Source of the DNA: Nonomuraea sp. SYSU D8015 | GTDB lineage: Bacteria; Actinomycetota; Actinomycetes; Streptosporangiales; Streptosporangiaceae | Assembly (NCBI RefSeq): GCF_008065375.1 | Contig: NZ_VJYI01000014.1 | Location: forward strand, 1-64,000 | Length of the DNA: 64,000 bases | Reading direction: 5' to 3' | Part shown: positions 26,715-35,627 of the stretch, one piece after another | Numbering within the stretch: the stretch's first letter is position 1 | Layout of the letters: every line of letters begins with the position of its first letter | The notes under the pieces: generated by a model | Seen by the model: only the letters and a program-made list of their open reading frames with translations | What the model was told of the DNA's origin: nothing | Database searches by the model: none | Made by a program: the position numbers and the translations under genes

Positions 26715-27389
26715 ATGGGATACATGCCTCTGCTCAACTTCCGGGACGTGGCCGCGGAGACCGGCCTGCGCCCGGGCGTTCTCTACCGCTCCGCCCAGCC
26801 CCACACGCTCAGTCCCGAGGACGCCGAGCTGGTGGCGGGCCTGCGGCTCATCGCCGACCTGCGCGGCGACGACGAGCGGCTCCCCGGCGACTGGGCGACC
26901 GTCCTGGGCGGCGCCGTCAGGCACGCCCCGCTCGGCGCCGGCACGGTCTCCGCTCCGGCCCAGCTGGCCGCCCTGCCCCAGGGCCTGGACCTCGGCGACA
27001 TGTACGTCGGCCTCCTGGAGCACCGCAGGACGTGGTTCGCCGGCGTCATCGCGGAGATCGCCGACGGGCTGCCCGCGCTCGTCCACTGCGCCGCGGGCAA
27101 GGACCGCACGGGAATCGTCGTGGCGCTGATCCTCGACCTGCTCGGCGTGGACCACGAGGCCATCGTCAGGGACTACGCGCTCACCGCCAAGGCGCTGCCC
27201 GACCTGCTGCTCATGCTCGACATCACACTGCCTCCCGGAACGCCCCCTGCACTGCTGGAGGCGCCTGAGAGCGCGATGCGCACGTTCCTTGCCGCGCTGC
27301 GCGCGCAGGGCGGCGCCGGACGGGTCCTCCTGTCCAGCGGCCTGACGCCCGCGCACGCCGACCGCCTGCGGGCGGCGCTCATCCCCTGA
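26715..27389 (+). CDS. protein-tyrosine phosphatase, Y_phosphatase3 family
   Basis: A 224-residue phosphatase of the PTPLP/Y_phosphatase3 family. The P-loop HCAAGKDRTG contains the catalytic cysteine, and LNFRDVAAETGLRPGVLYRSAQPHTL-type N-terminal motifs are family hallmarks (shown here in part: NFRD, LYRSAQP). Members act on phosphotyrosine, phosphoserine or phosphoinositides. ATGs at 26715 and 26724 are both possible; neither has a strong ribosome site. Divergent from ftsK with a gap of about 125 bases. Confidence 0.88.
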   Translation: MGYMPLLNFRDVAAETGLRPGVLYRSAQPHTLSPEDAELVAGLRLIADLRGDDERLPGDWATVLGGAVRHAPLGAGTVSAPAQLAALPQGLDLGDMYVGLLEHRRTWFAGVIAEIADGLPALVHCAAGKDRTGIVVALILDLLGVDHEAIVRDYALTAKALPDLLLMLDITLPPGTPPALLEAPESAMRTFLAALRAQGGAGRVLLSSGLTPAHADRLRAALIP

Positions 27390-27706
27390 CCTCCCAGGCG
27401 GCGTCCCACGCGGCCTCGTCCTCCGGCCTGTCCAGCCCCTGTCCAGCCCCTGCCCAGCTCCAGCATGAAGCCGTTCAGCCGGTCCGGGTCGGAGCCGTAA
27501 CGCTCGTACGGACGCCGCCCGCGATGGCCACGCACCACTCGCCGGCCTGGAAGACGCCCACGTGGCCGCCCCACCACCTCCGCCGGGTCGAGCCCGCGGA
27601 AGAAGGCCACGCTGAAGAGCACGCCGAGTCGGCCGCCGCCCTCGCTCTCGGGCACGTCGAGCCACCGGAACGGGGCCAGGGCGTCCGTCGTCGTCACGCG
27701 GGCCAT
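27379..27706 (-). pseudogene. degraded DUF6461-like gene fragment
   Basis: From the ATG at 27706 the protein starts plausibly (MARVTTTDALAPFRWL, then RLGVLFSVAFFRGLDPAEVV), which resembles the N-terminus of DUF6461 proteins. After that the sensible sequence hops between frames: VGVFQAGEWCVAIAGG in one, ERYGSDPDRLNGFMLELG in the first, and LDRPEDEAAWDAAWEVRG before a stop in another. An 11-base tandem duplication (GGGGCTGGACA twice near 27432-27455) is one visible lesion. Rest of 27390-27799: nothing else recognised. The family assignment is tentative. Confidence 0.45.
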
Positions 27707-27799
27707 GGTGACAGGCCGTACCGACGATCGGCCGTCAGCGACGGATGAGAAGTAGCTCATCGGCGACTCACAGCTGCCTCATGAGGGCTCCCTAGCGTC

Positions 27800-28942
27800 A
27801 TGGGCATGACGATCACTGCGAACGCGAAGAACTGGACGGACTCGACCATGGCGACCCCCTTGGCGCTCGAGTCGGCCCTGACGGGCGCCCGCACCACGAT
27901 CATCGACCCGCGCCGCTGGCAGAAGGCGAAGGTTTCGTACACCACCCGGCATGTGGCCTGCGAGCTGGCCGACCGTCCGCGTGAGCTCTTCCTCGTCACG
28001 GGCGACGGCGTGGTGCCGCGGCCCGGCGACGTCGCCCTGGCGCGGGTGGCCGAGATCGGGCAACACACCCGGCTGGAAAGCCCGGCAAGCCGCCGGCAAC
28101 TCCTGTTTCCCGGCGACGAGATCGTCGTCGCCTACGGCCACCGCTATGCACCCGACCAGTACGAGGCGTACGTGCCGGGCGACCTGGGGCTGACCAACCT
28201 GATCGCCGCAGGCGGCGTGATCGGCACCGTGACCGCCCAGCACACCACGATGGCGCCCGCGACCACGGTGCAGCCGCTCGGCCTCCTGGCCGACGGCCAG
28301 GGTCTGCTCACCCTGGGCCGCTGCGCGCCGCTGGCCGTGCGCGAGGAGGCGCCGCCGGCCGGGAACGCCCCGGTCCTCGCGGTCCTCGGCACATCCATGA
28401 ACGCCGGAAAGTCCTTGGCTGTCGCCTGCCTGGTGCGAGGGCTCACGGCGGCGGGCCTGACGGTTGCCGCAGGCAAGGCCACAGGGACCGGCGCGGGCGG
28501 CGACCCCCGGCTGTTCACCGACGCCGGCGCCACCCGGGTGCTGGACTTCACCGACTTCGGCCTGCCGTCGACCTACCGGCTGAACCATTCCACGGCCCGT
28601 CGGCTGCTGGGCTCGCTCGTGGCGGAGTTGTCCGGGCCGGGCGTCGACGTCACCGTCGTCGAAGTGGCGGACGGCGTCTATCAGGACGAGACGGCGCGCC
28701 TGCTCGCCGACCCGCTGTTCGGGACTCTCATCGACGGTGTGGTGTTCGCCGCCGCAGACGCTCTGGGCGCCGTCGCCGGCGTCTCGGTGCTGCGGGAGGC
28801 GGGCGTGGACGTGCGCGCGGTCAGCGGCCTGCTGACCGCCGCCCCGCTCGGCGCCCGGGAGGCCGCCGCCCAGCTCGACGTGCCTGTCATCGACACCTAC
28901 GACCTGTGCGACCCTGACGTGGCGCGGTCGCTGCCGCGATGA
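27800..28942 (+). CDS. DUF1611-like P-loop NTPase, function unknown
   Basis: A 380-residue protein. Residues 190-380 form a MobB/DUF1611-type P-loop domain: GTSMNAGKS (197-205) binds nucleotide, followed by GKATGTGAGGDPRLFTDAGA, VLDFTDFGLPSTY and VVEVADGVYQDET (Glu288, Asp291). Residues 30-185 look like a separate beta-rich domain (PRPGDVALARVAEIGQH; GDEIVVAYGHRYAPDQYEAY) that I do not recognise. The P-loop family includes D-amino-acid N-acyltransferases (DgcN) and nucleotide-dependent enzymes. Its stop overlaps the start of a pseudo-ABC exporter gene (ATGA), so the pair is coupled. An internal ATG at 27848 could be the true start. Confidence 0.8.
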   Translation: MGMTITANAKNWTDSTMATPLALESALTGARTTIIDPRRWQKAKVSYTTRHVACELADRPRELFLVTGDGVVPRPGDVALARVAEIGQHTRLESPASRRQLLFPGDEIVVAYGHRYAPDQYEAYVPGDLGLTNLIAAGGVIGTVTAQHTTMAPATTVQPLGLLADGQGLLTLGRCAPLAVREEAPPAGNAPVLAVLGTSMNAGKSLAVACLVRGLTAAGLTVAAGKATGTGAGGDPRLFTDAGATRVLDFTDFGLPSTYRLNHSTARRLLGSLVAELSGPGVDVTVVEVADGVYQDETARLLADPLFGTLIDGVVFAAADALGAVAGVSVLREAGVDVRAVSGLLTAAPLGAREAAAQLDVPVIDTYDLCDPDVARSLPR

Positions 28943-30543
28943 GGGGCGGGTCGCGAGCAGGGATGCCGCGGCTGCTCGTCCGGGCGCGGCTACGGCCGTT
29001 GGCCGCTCTCGTCGGCACAGGCGTCGGACATGCCGGTCTCGCGGCCCTGACCGCCGCCGCGATGCCGGTCCTGCTGACACCCGGGCCGGTCCCGATCCGG
29101 GTGTCGGCAGCGCTCGGGCTGTTGTGCGGCGCGCTGGCACTGGGCTGGCTGAGGCAGGTCGAGCGGGTGCAGGCAGAGAGGATCGGCCAGGACTACGTCC
29201 AGGAGATCCGCAGCCGACTCGTCGGAGGCGCGCTGTCGGGTCGCGGGCCGTCGCTCGGCGTGACGATCACGCGGGCCAGCAACGACCTCAACTCCGTCCG
29301 CAACTGGATCGCTCTGGGCATCGCGCCGCTCGCGGTCGCCGTGCCCGTCGTCCTCGGCACGATGGCATCGCTGTGGGCGCTCGCGCCGGTCCTCGTGGTC
29401 CCGGTCCTCATCGCGCTGGGCGCGCTCGTCGTGGCGTTGCTGCGCCTGGCGCCGGCCACCTACGCCCGCTCTCGGGAGCTGCGTCGCCGCCGGGGCAGGC
29501 TCGCGGGCCATCTCGCCGACACCCTGGCGGCGACGGATGCCATCCGGGCGGCAGGCGGGGTCGACCGCGAGACCCGCAACGTCACCGATCTCGGCGAGCG
29601 GGTGCGGACCGCGGCCGTCGACCGGGCCGGGGCGGCCGGGTGGGTGCGCGGCGCCGCCGTCGCCTGCTCCAGCGCCGCGCTGGTCGGCGTGGCCGTGGCC
29701 GGCGTGCTCGCCGGCAGCGACGCGACGACCGTGGCGACCGCCCTGACCATCGTGGGAATCCTCGGCGGCTCGATCTCCGACCTCGGCCGGGTGGTCGAGT
29801 ACCGGCAGTCCTACCGGGCGGCGCGGCGCGTGCTGGGACCCGCGCTGGCCGGCGCCACGGCCTCCGGCGGTGCGATGAGCGCCGAGGGGCGGGAGCCGAC
29901 GCACCCTCGCGGGGAGGAGGGTCTGAGCGTCATCGGTCTCCGCGTGGACGGCGTGCCCGTGCCGGACCTCGCTGTGCCCGCCGTCAGCCGGGTGCACGTA
30001 GTGGGGTCGGCCGACCGGGTCCGCGCCGTGCTGCGCGTGCTCGGGGGGCTGGAGCGGCCAGCACAGGGCACGGTGCGGCTGGCAGGACGCGACCTGGTCA
30101 GGATCCCTCCCGAGGAGCGCAGACGGCTCGTCGGGCTCGCCTCGCCCGAGTTGGCGCTGGAGCGGGGCACCGTCGCCCGGGCCGTGCGCTATCGCGATCC
30201 CGGCCGGAGCGACCCCGTGGAGCCCGCATTGGCCGCCGTCGGTCTCGCCGAGCGGATCACTGCGCTGCCCGAGGGACCCCGGACTCGGCTGCGAGCCGGC
30301 GGTGAGCCGCTGGACCCGGCGGACCGGGCCCTGCTGCATCTGGCCCGGGCCACGTGGGGTAGCCCCTCGCTTGTGCTCGTCGACCAGGTCGATCGCCATG
30401 TCGACGCGGCGCGGCGCCGGTACGTCCGCGAACGGCTCGCGGCATGCGAGGCAGTGGTCGTCGCCGCCGCTGACGACCCCTGGACGCTCGGCGCGGCACC
30501 GGTGCGGTGGGACGTCGGACATTCCGGAGAGGCGTTCGAGTAG
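28939..30543 (+). CDS. ABC exporter-like protein with decayed ATPase domain
   Basis: A 534-residue fusion of an ABC-exporter membrane domain (helices near 20-75, 125-170, 235-275) and a nucleotide-binding fold. All catalytic motifs of the latter are lost: Walker A reads VVGSADRVRAVL (about 354-365), the signature is LRAGGEPLDPADRALLHLAR (451-470), Walker B is LVLVDQVD with Gln483 instead of Glu, and the H-loop is VAAADDP. Overall alignment to an NBD stays good, so the loss looks selected, not random. It is coupled to the P-loop NTPase gene upstream, which could supply or replace the missing ATP site. A hairpin terminator follows. Confidence 0.85.
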   Translation: MRGGSRAGMPRLLVRARLRPLAALVGTGVGHAGLAALTAAAMPVLLTPGPVPIRVSAALGLLCGALALGWLRQVERVQAERIGQDYVQEIRSRLVGGALSGRGPSLGVTITRASNDLNSVRNWIALGIAPLAVAVPVVLGTMASLWALAPVLVVPVLIALGALVVALLRLAPATYARSRELRRRRGRLAGHLADTLAATDAIRAAGGVDRETRNVTDLGERVRTAAVDRAGAAGWVRGAAVACSSAALVGVAVAGVLAGSDATTVATALTIVGILGGSISDLGRVVEYRQSYRAARRVLGPALAGATASGGAMSAEGREPTHPRGEEGLSVIGLRVDGVPVPDLAVPAVSRVHVVGSADRVRAVLRVLGGLERPAQGTVRLAGRDLVRIPPEERRRLVGLASPELALERGTVARAVRYRDPGRSDPVEPALAAVGLAERITALPEGPRTRLRAGGEPLDPADRALLHLARATWGSPSLVLVDQVDRHVDAARRRYVRERLAACEAVVVAAADDPWTLGAAPVRWDVGHSGEAFE

Positions 30544-30597
30544 GGCGTCCGTGGCCACCCCGCACCACATCGACGCCGCCACCGGGTTGGAGCCGTC

Positions 30598-30614
30598 CGT
30601 CCCCGGCGGGGACG
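30598..30614. terminator. bidirectional hairpin between pseudo-ABC and osaB
   Basis: CGTCCCC-GGC-GGGGACG is a perfect 7-bp stem in the gap between two converging genes. No T-run follows on either side, so efficiency is uncertain. Confidence 0.55.
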
Positions 30615-30640
30615 TACCCCGGTGTCGTGACGAACGGCTT

Positions 30641-31270
30641 CTAGCCGTCGACAGCCCTGACCTCGCCGGCCGGGGACGAGACCGCGTCGAAGGCGGCCTG
30701 CATGGCCGCCACCTGGTCGGCCAGCTCCTTGACGGTCTCCCGCAGCCCCTCGTCGCCGGAGACGGCCCCGGCCAGGCCCTCGAGCCGGGACTCGACCCCG
30801 CCGAGCCGCCGCGCGAAGTCCCCCAGCGCCTCGTGGTCGCGGACGAGCTGGGCGAGCAGCGTGGTCTGCTCGACCAGCACCGCGGTCTTGCGGAACAGCT
30901 CGATGAAGACCGCGACCTTGGACCTGAGCACCCACGGGTCGAAGGGCTTGGTGAGGTAGTCGACCGCGCCGACCGCGTAGCCGCGGAAGGCGGCCCCGTA
31001 GCTCGGCTCCGTGCCGGTCAGGAAGATGATGGGCACGTCGCGGGTCTGGTCGAGCCGCTTGATGTGGGTGGCGGTCTCGAAGCCGTCCATACCGGGCATG
31101 AGCACGTCGAGCAGCACGACCGCGAACTCGTACCGCAGCATCAGCTTCATCGCCTCCTGCCCCGACCTGGCCTTGAACAGCCGCTGCTGCAGCGGCCGCA
31201 GGATGGCCTCCAGCGCGACGAGACTGTCCTCGTTGTCGTCCACCAGCAGGATCTTGACCTGGCGGTTCAT
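30641..31270 (-). CDS. osaB: response regulator with coiled-coil output (OsaB-like)
   Basis: A 209-residue protein: receiver domain with Asp11/Asp12, phosphoacceptor Asp55 (VLLDVLMPGMDG), Thr85 and Lys108, then a helical, probably coiled-coil C-terminus instead of a DNA-binding domain. Its start overlaps the stop of the hybrid kinase gene (ATGA). In Streptomyces coelicolor the osmoadaptation regulator OsaB has this architecture and lies between the hybrid kinase OsaA and ftsK; that match of context and domains supports the name. Confidence 0.8.
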   Translation of the reverse strand: MNRQVKILLVDDNEDSLVALEAILRPLQQRLFKARSGQEAMKLMLRYEFAVVLLDVLMPGMDGFETATHIKRLDQTRDVPIIFLTGTEPSYGAAFRGYAVGAVDYLTKPFDPWVLRSKVAVFIELFRKTAVLVEQTTLLAQLVRDHEALGDFARRLGGVESRLEGLAGAVSGDEGLRETVKELADQVAAMQAAFDAVSSPAGEVRAVDG

Positions 31271-34200
31271 CTCTCAATCCATCTCCGCATCATCTCCAGC
31301 AGATGGTCCAGGTCCACTGGCTTGGGGACGTAGTCGGAGGCGCCGCAGGAGATCGTCTTCTCCCGGTCGCCGGGCATCGCCTTCGCGGTGAGCGCGATGA
31401 TCGGCAGGTCGGCGAACCGCGGCATCCTGCGGACTGCGGCGAGCGTCTCGTAGCCGTCCATCTCGGGCATCATCACGTCCATGAGCACGAGGTCGATGGC
31501 CTCGTCGCGCTCCAGCGCCTCGATGCCCTCCCGGCCGTTCTCGGCGTAGACGATCTCCATGCCGAGGCGGCCGAGCACGTGGGTCAGGGCGTAGACGTTG
31601 CGGATGTCGTCGTCCACGATCAGCACCCGCCGCCCCGAGAACACCTCGCCGAGCGGGCCGTCCTTGAGCCGGCCGAGCTTCGTGGCCGACCGCCACAGGT
31701 CGTCGTTGTCCAGGGCCGGCCAATCGTCCTGCGGCTGGGCGGCGGGCCGGGTCTCCACACCCTTGGGCGGGGACTGCTGCTGCCGCTCGGGCTCGCCGGA
31801 CGCGCTCTGGACCGGGCACCGGGCCGGCACGTACAGCGTGAACGTGCTGCCCGCGCCGACGACGCTGCTGGCGTGGATCTCGCCGCCGAGCAGCTGGGCG
31901 ATCTCGCTGCTGATCGACAGGCCAAGCCCCGTGCCTCCGTATTTCCGGCTCGTCGTGCCGTCGGCCTGCTGGAACGCCCCGAAGATGGCCGGGAGCTTCT
32001 CGGCGTCGATGCCGATGCCGGTGTCGCTGACGGCGAACGCCAGCACCTCGCCCTCCGGCGTGCGCCGGGTGGGATCGACCGACACCTCCAGGCGCACCTC
32101 GCCGGAGGCGGTGAACTTGACGGCGTTCGACAGCAGGTTGCGCAGGATCTGCTGGAGCCTGCGCTCGTCGTTGTAGAGCTCGCGCGGCGTGCCCGGCCGC
32201 ACCTCGATCTCGAACGTGAGCCCGCGGTCGACGGTGAGCGGCCGGAACGTGGCGTCCACGTAGTCGAGCAGCTTGCTCAGCGGCAGCTTCTCCGGCCGCA
32301 CGTCCATGCGCCCCGCCTCGATCTTGGACAGGTCGAGGATGTCGTTGATGAGCTGGAGCAGGTCGCTGCCGGCGTTGTGGATCGTGGTGGCGAACTCCAC
32401 CTCCTGCGCCGACAGGTTGCCCTCGGGGTTGTCGGCCAGCAGCCTGGCCAGGATGAGCAGGCTGTTGAGCGGCGTGCGCAGCTCGTGGGACATGTTGGCC
32501 AGGAACTCCGACTTGTAACGGGAGGAGGTGGCCAGCAGGTGGGCCTTCTCCTCCAGCGCCGCGTTCGACTTGCGCAGCTCGGCCTGCTGGCGCTGCAGCT
32601 CGTCGGAGCGGCCCTGCAGCTGCTGGGCCAGCCGCTGCGACTCCGACAGCAGCGCCTCGGTGCGGGCGTTGGCGATGATCGTGTTGATCGCGACGCCGAT
32701 GGTGACCACGAACTTGTCGAAGAAGGCCAGGTGCACGTCGCTGAACCGGCTGAACGAGGCCAGCTCGATCACGCCGAGCACGTTTTCCTCGAACACGATC
32801 GGCAGCACCACGACGCTGGCCGGCGCGGCCTCGCCGAGCCCCGTGTGGACCTTGAGGTAGCCGGGCGGCACGTCCTCCAGCAGGATGCGCTTGCGTTCGA
32901 GCGCCGCCTGCCTGATCAGCCCCGAGCCGGGGCTGCCCGGGTCGGGGAGCACGTCGTGGGCGGCGCCGTAGCCGGCGATGTAGGCCAGCGCGCCGTCCGG
33001 GGAGTCGGCGTCGGCCAGGAAGAACGCGCCGTACTGGGCGCTGACCAGCGGCGTCAGCTCGCGCAGGATGAGGTCGGCCACCTCGACCAGGTCGCGGTGG
33101 CCCTGCATGAGGCCGGCGATGCGGGCCAGGTTGCTCTCCAGCCAGTCCTTCGCGCGGGTGGTCTCGCGCAGGTTGGCGACCATGAGGTTGACGTTGTTCT
33201 TCAGCTCGGCGACCTCGCCCTTGGCCTCGACGCTGATCGAGCGGCTGAGGTCGCCCTGGGCGACGGCGCTGGCGACCTCGGCGATGGCGCGGACCTGGGT
33301 GGTGAGGTTGCCGGCCAGCTCGTTGACGTTCTTGGTGAGCCGCTCCCAGGTGCCGTAGACGCCCTCCACCTCGGCCTGCCCGCCGAGCCGGCCCTCGGAG
33401 CCGACCTCGCGGGCCACCCGGGTCACCTCGGAGGAGAACGACGACAACGTGTCGACCATGGTGTTGATCGTGGTCTTGAGCTCCAGGATCTCGCCGCGCG
33501 CGTCCACGTCGATCTTCTTCGACAGGTCGCCGTTGGCCACCGCGGTGGCGACCTGGGCGATGTTCCTGACCTGGCTGGTCAGGTTGGAGGCCATGAAGTT
33601 CACGTTGTCCGTCAGGTCCCTCCAGACCCCGCTCACCCCCCGCACCTGCGCCTGGCCCCCGAGCCGCCCCTCCGTACCGACCTCACGCGCCACCCGCGTC
33701 ACCTCGTCGGCGAACGCGGACAGCTTGTCCACCGTGGTGTTGATCGTGTCCTTCAGCTGGAGGATCTCGCCGCGCGCGTCCACGGTGATCTTCTTGGACA
33801 GGTCGCCGTTGGCGATGGCGGTGGTGACCATGGCGATGCTGCGGACCTGGCTGGTCAGGTTGGAGGCCATGAAGTTCACGTTGTCCGTCAGGTCCTTCCA
33901 GACCCCGCTCACCCCCCGCACCTGCGCCTGGCCCCCGAGCCGCCCCTCCGTACCGACCTCACGCGCCACCCGCGTCACCTCGTCGGCGAACGCCGACAAC
34001 TGCCCCACCATCGTGTTGACGGTGTCCTTCAGCTGGAGCATCTCTCCCTTCACGTCCACGCTGATCTTGCGGCTGAGGTCGCCCTGGGCGACGGCGGTGG
34101 CGACCTGGGCGATGTCGCGGACCTGCTCGGTGAGGTTGGAGGCCATGAAGTTCACGTTGTCGGTCAGGTCCTTCCAGACCCCGCTCACCCCCCGCACCTG

Positions 34201-35310
34201 CGCCTGACCCCCGAGCCGCCCCTCCGTACCGACCTCACGCGCCACCCGCGTCACCTCGTCGGCGAACGCCGACAACTGCCCCACCATCGTGTTGATGGTG
34301 TCCTTGAGCTGGAGGATCTCGCCCCGCGCGTCCACGGTGATCTTCTTCGACAGGTCGCCGTTGGCCACCGCGGTCGTCACCTGGGCGATCGAGCGCACCT
34401 GGGTGGTGAGGTTGGAGGCCATGAAGTTGACGTTGTCGGTGAGGTCCTTCCAGGTGCCGCTCACACCCTTGACCTCGGCCCGTCCGCCGAGCTGTCCCTC
34501 CGTGCCCACCTCGCGGGCCACCCTGGTCACCTCGCTGGCGAACGCCGACAGCTGGTTGACCATGGTGTTGACGGTCAGCTTGAGCTCCAGCAGCTCGCCG
34601 GTGGCCTCGACCGTCACCTGCCTGGTCAGGTCGCCCCTCGCCACGGCTGTGGTCACCACCGCGATGTCGCGCACCTGGGCGGTCAGGCGCGCGGCCATGG
34701 CATTGACGGCCTCCGTGACGTCGCGCCAGCTGCCCGACATGCCCTGCACCTTGGCGCGGCCGCCCAGCCTGCCCTCCGTGCCGACCTCCCGCGCGACCCT
34801 GGTGACCTCGCCGGAGAACAACGCGAGCTGGTCGACCATGCGGTTGACCGCCTTGCCCATGAGCCGCAGCCCACCGCGCAGCGGCCGGTTGTCCTCCTGC
34901 AGGTCGACCCGCTGCGACAGGTCGCCGTCGGCGACCGCGTTGAGCACCCGCGTGGCCTTGGCCGCGGGGATGACCAGAGCGTCGATCAGCGAGTTGACCG
35001 CGTTGACGTTGACCGCCCAGCTCCCGGTGCCCGGGCTGGGGCTCAGCCGCTCGTCCAGCCGCCCTCGCCTGGCCACTTCGCCGCGCACCCTGGCCAGCTG
35101 GACGGCCAGGTGCTCGTTGCGGTCCACGACCTGGTTGAACGCGGTCGCGAGCTCGGCGAGGAACGGATCGTCCGACACGTCGAGACGCTGCCTGAAGTTG
35201 CCGTCACGCAGGCCCTGCAGGGCCACGAGCAACGGCCGGAGATCCGCCTGGTGGAGCGGTCCAGCCGTGCAAGAAGGTTCGAGCTGCACAGCTAATGCGG
35301 CGTTCTTCAC
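31267..35310 (-). CDS. osaA: multi-HAMP hybrid histidine kinase (OsaA-like)
   Basis: About 1,347 residues, no membrane helix. N-terminal array of HAMP-type units, six of them nearly identical 92-residue modules beginning [13 protein letters not shown]; then a GAF domain, a coiled coil, HisKA ([12 protein letters not shown], His near 940), HATPase ([33 protein letters not shown]) and a receiver ([13 protein letters not shown]). The architecture is like the fungal Nik1 osmosensor class and Streptomyces OsaA. It is transcribed first and coupled to osaB. The GTG at 35310 is a guess from where conserved sequence begins; longer in-frame starts exist. Confidence 0.82.
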   Translation of the reverse strand: MKNAALAVQLEPSCTAGPLHQADLRPLLVALQGLRDGNFRQRLDVSDDPFLAELATAFNQVVDRNEHLAVQLARVRGEVARRGRLDERLSPSPGTGSWAVNVNAVNSLIDALVIPAAKATRVLNAVADGDLSQRVDLQEDNRPLRGGLRLMGKAVNRMVDQLALFSGEVTRVAREVGTEGRLGGRAKVQGMSGSWRDVTEAVNAMAARLTAQVRDIAVVTTAVARGDLTRQVTVEATGELLELKLTVNTMVNQLSAFASEVTRVAREVGTEGQLGGRAEVKGVSGTWKDLTDNVNFMASNLTTQVRSIAQVTTAVANGDLSKKITVDARGEILQLKDTINTMVGQLSAFADEVTRVAREVGTEGRLGGQAQVRGVSGVWKDLTDNVNFMASNLTEQVRDIAQVATAVAQGDLSRKISVDVKGEMLQLKDTVNTMVGQLSAFADEVTRVAREVGTEGRLGGQAQVRGVSGVWKDLTDNVNFMASNLTSQVRSIAMVTTAIANGDLSKKITVDARGEILQLKDTINTTVDKLSAFADEVTRVAREVGTEGRLGGQAQVRGVSGVWRDLTDNVNFMASNLTSQVRNIAQVATAVANGDLSKKIDVDARGEILELKTTINTMVDTLSSFSSEVTRVAREVGSEGRLGGQAEVEGVYGTWERLTKNVNELAGNLTTQVRAIAEVASAVAQGDLSRSISVEAKGEVAELKNNVNLMVANLRETTRAKDWLESNLARIAGLMQGHRDLVEVADLILRELTPLVSAQYGAFFLADADSPDGALAYIAGYGAAHDVLPDPGSPGSGLIRQAALERKRILLEDVPPGYLKVHTGLGEAAPASVVVLPIVFEENVLGVIELASFSRFSDVHLAFFDKFVVTIGVAINTIIANARTEALLSESQRLAQQLQGRSDELQRQQAELRKSNAALEEKAHLLATSSRYKSEFLANMSHELRTPLNSLLILARLLADNPEGNLSAQEVEFATTIHNAGSDLLQLINDILDLSKIEAGRMDVRPEKLPLSKLLDYVDATFRPLTVDRGLTFEIEVRPGTPRELYNDERRLQQILRNLLSNAVKFTASGEVRLEVSVDPTRRTPEGEVLAFAVSDTGIGIDAEKLPAIFGAFQQADGTTSRKYGGTGLGLSISSEIAQLLGGEIHASSVVGAGSTFTLYVPARCPVQSASGEPERQQQSPPKGVETRPAAQPQDDWPALDNDDLWRSATKLGRLKDGPLGEVFSGRRVLIVDDDIRNVYALTHVLGRLGMEIVYAENGREGIEALERDEAIDLVLMDVMMPEMDGYETLAAVRRMPRFADLPIIALTAKAMPGDREKTISCGASDYVPKPVDLDHLLEMMRRWIER
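33570..34500 (-). repeat. 276-bp tandem HAMP-coding repeats in osaA
   Basis: GGTTGGAGGCCATGAAGTT recurs at 33582, 33858, 34134 and 34410, exactly 276 bases (92 codons) apart. Stretches of about 100-130 bases around each are almost identical at DNA level, including silent positions, pointing to recent duplication or gene conversion. Confidence 0.85.
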
Positions 35311-35627
35311 TGCGTCACCGCCGTGGAGACCCAGGCCGTCAGGCCCGGGGGAAGACGGCGGCCCTCCGCTCCCACCGATTCCAGGGTCGGGGGCTGAGGA
35401 AGCACCCCGAAGTAGGTCCACCGTCTTGCGTCAAAGGTAGCCATCTGGACACACCTCCCAAAGTGGCGGCTCGGGCTGCTCGACACGGGCCTGCCGGCGA
35501 CACCGCACCTCAGGCCCACTCCTCCTCGAGAAAAGAGCCGTTGACACGATGTGGCAGTTTGATCACTCTCAGTATGCCAAACTGGGGGTCGTCAATACCT
35601 GCATTTGGCGATGTTCTAGGACGCAGA
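35311..35627. promoter_or_regulatory. osaA/osaC divergent intergenic region
   Basis: This gap must hold the promoters of osaA (left) and osaC (right). TTGACA is at 35541-35546. An inverted repeat CAGTTTG (35555-35561) / CAAACTG, about 15 bases apart, follows. I see no well-spaced -10 box and no gene. Roles of both elements are inferred. Confidence 0.4.

Noticed and set aside
24074-27268. About 1,064-codon plus-strand frame opposite ftsK
   Set aside because: Shadow of ftsK codon bias in GC-rich DNA; no motif, and its right end overlaps the phosphatase in another frame.
33570-34500. Regularly spaced repeats that could suggest a CRISPR array
   Set aside because: The 276-bp period is in-frame protein-coding HAMP sequence; there are no short repeats with unique spacers and no cas genes.
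31303-35295. Very long open frame (about 1,330 codons) on the plus strand opposite osaA
   Set aside because: It is the antisense of the HAMP-kinase gene; the residues are His/Gly/Asp/Val-rich shadow sequence with no domain, while the minus-strand frame has complete kinase domains.
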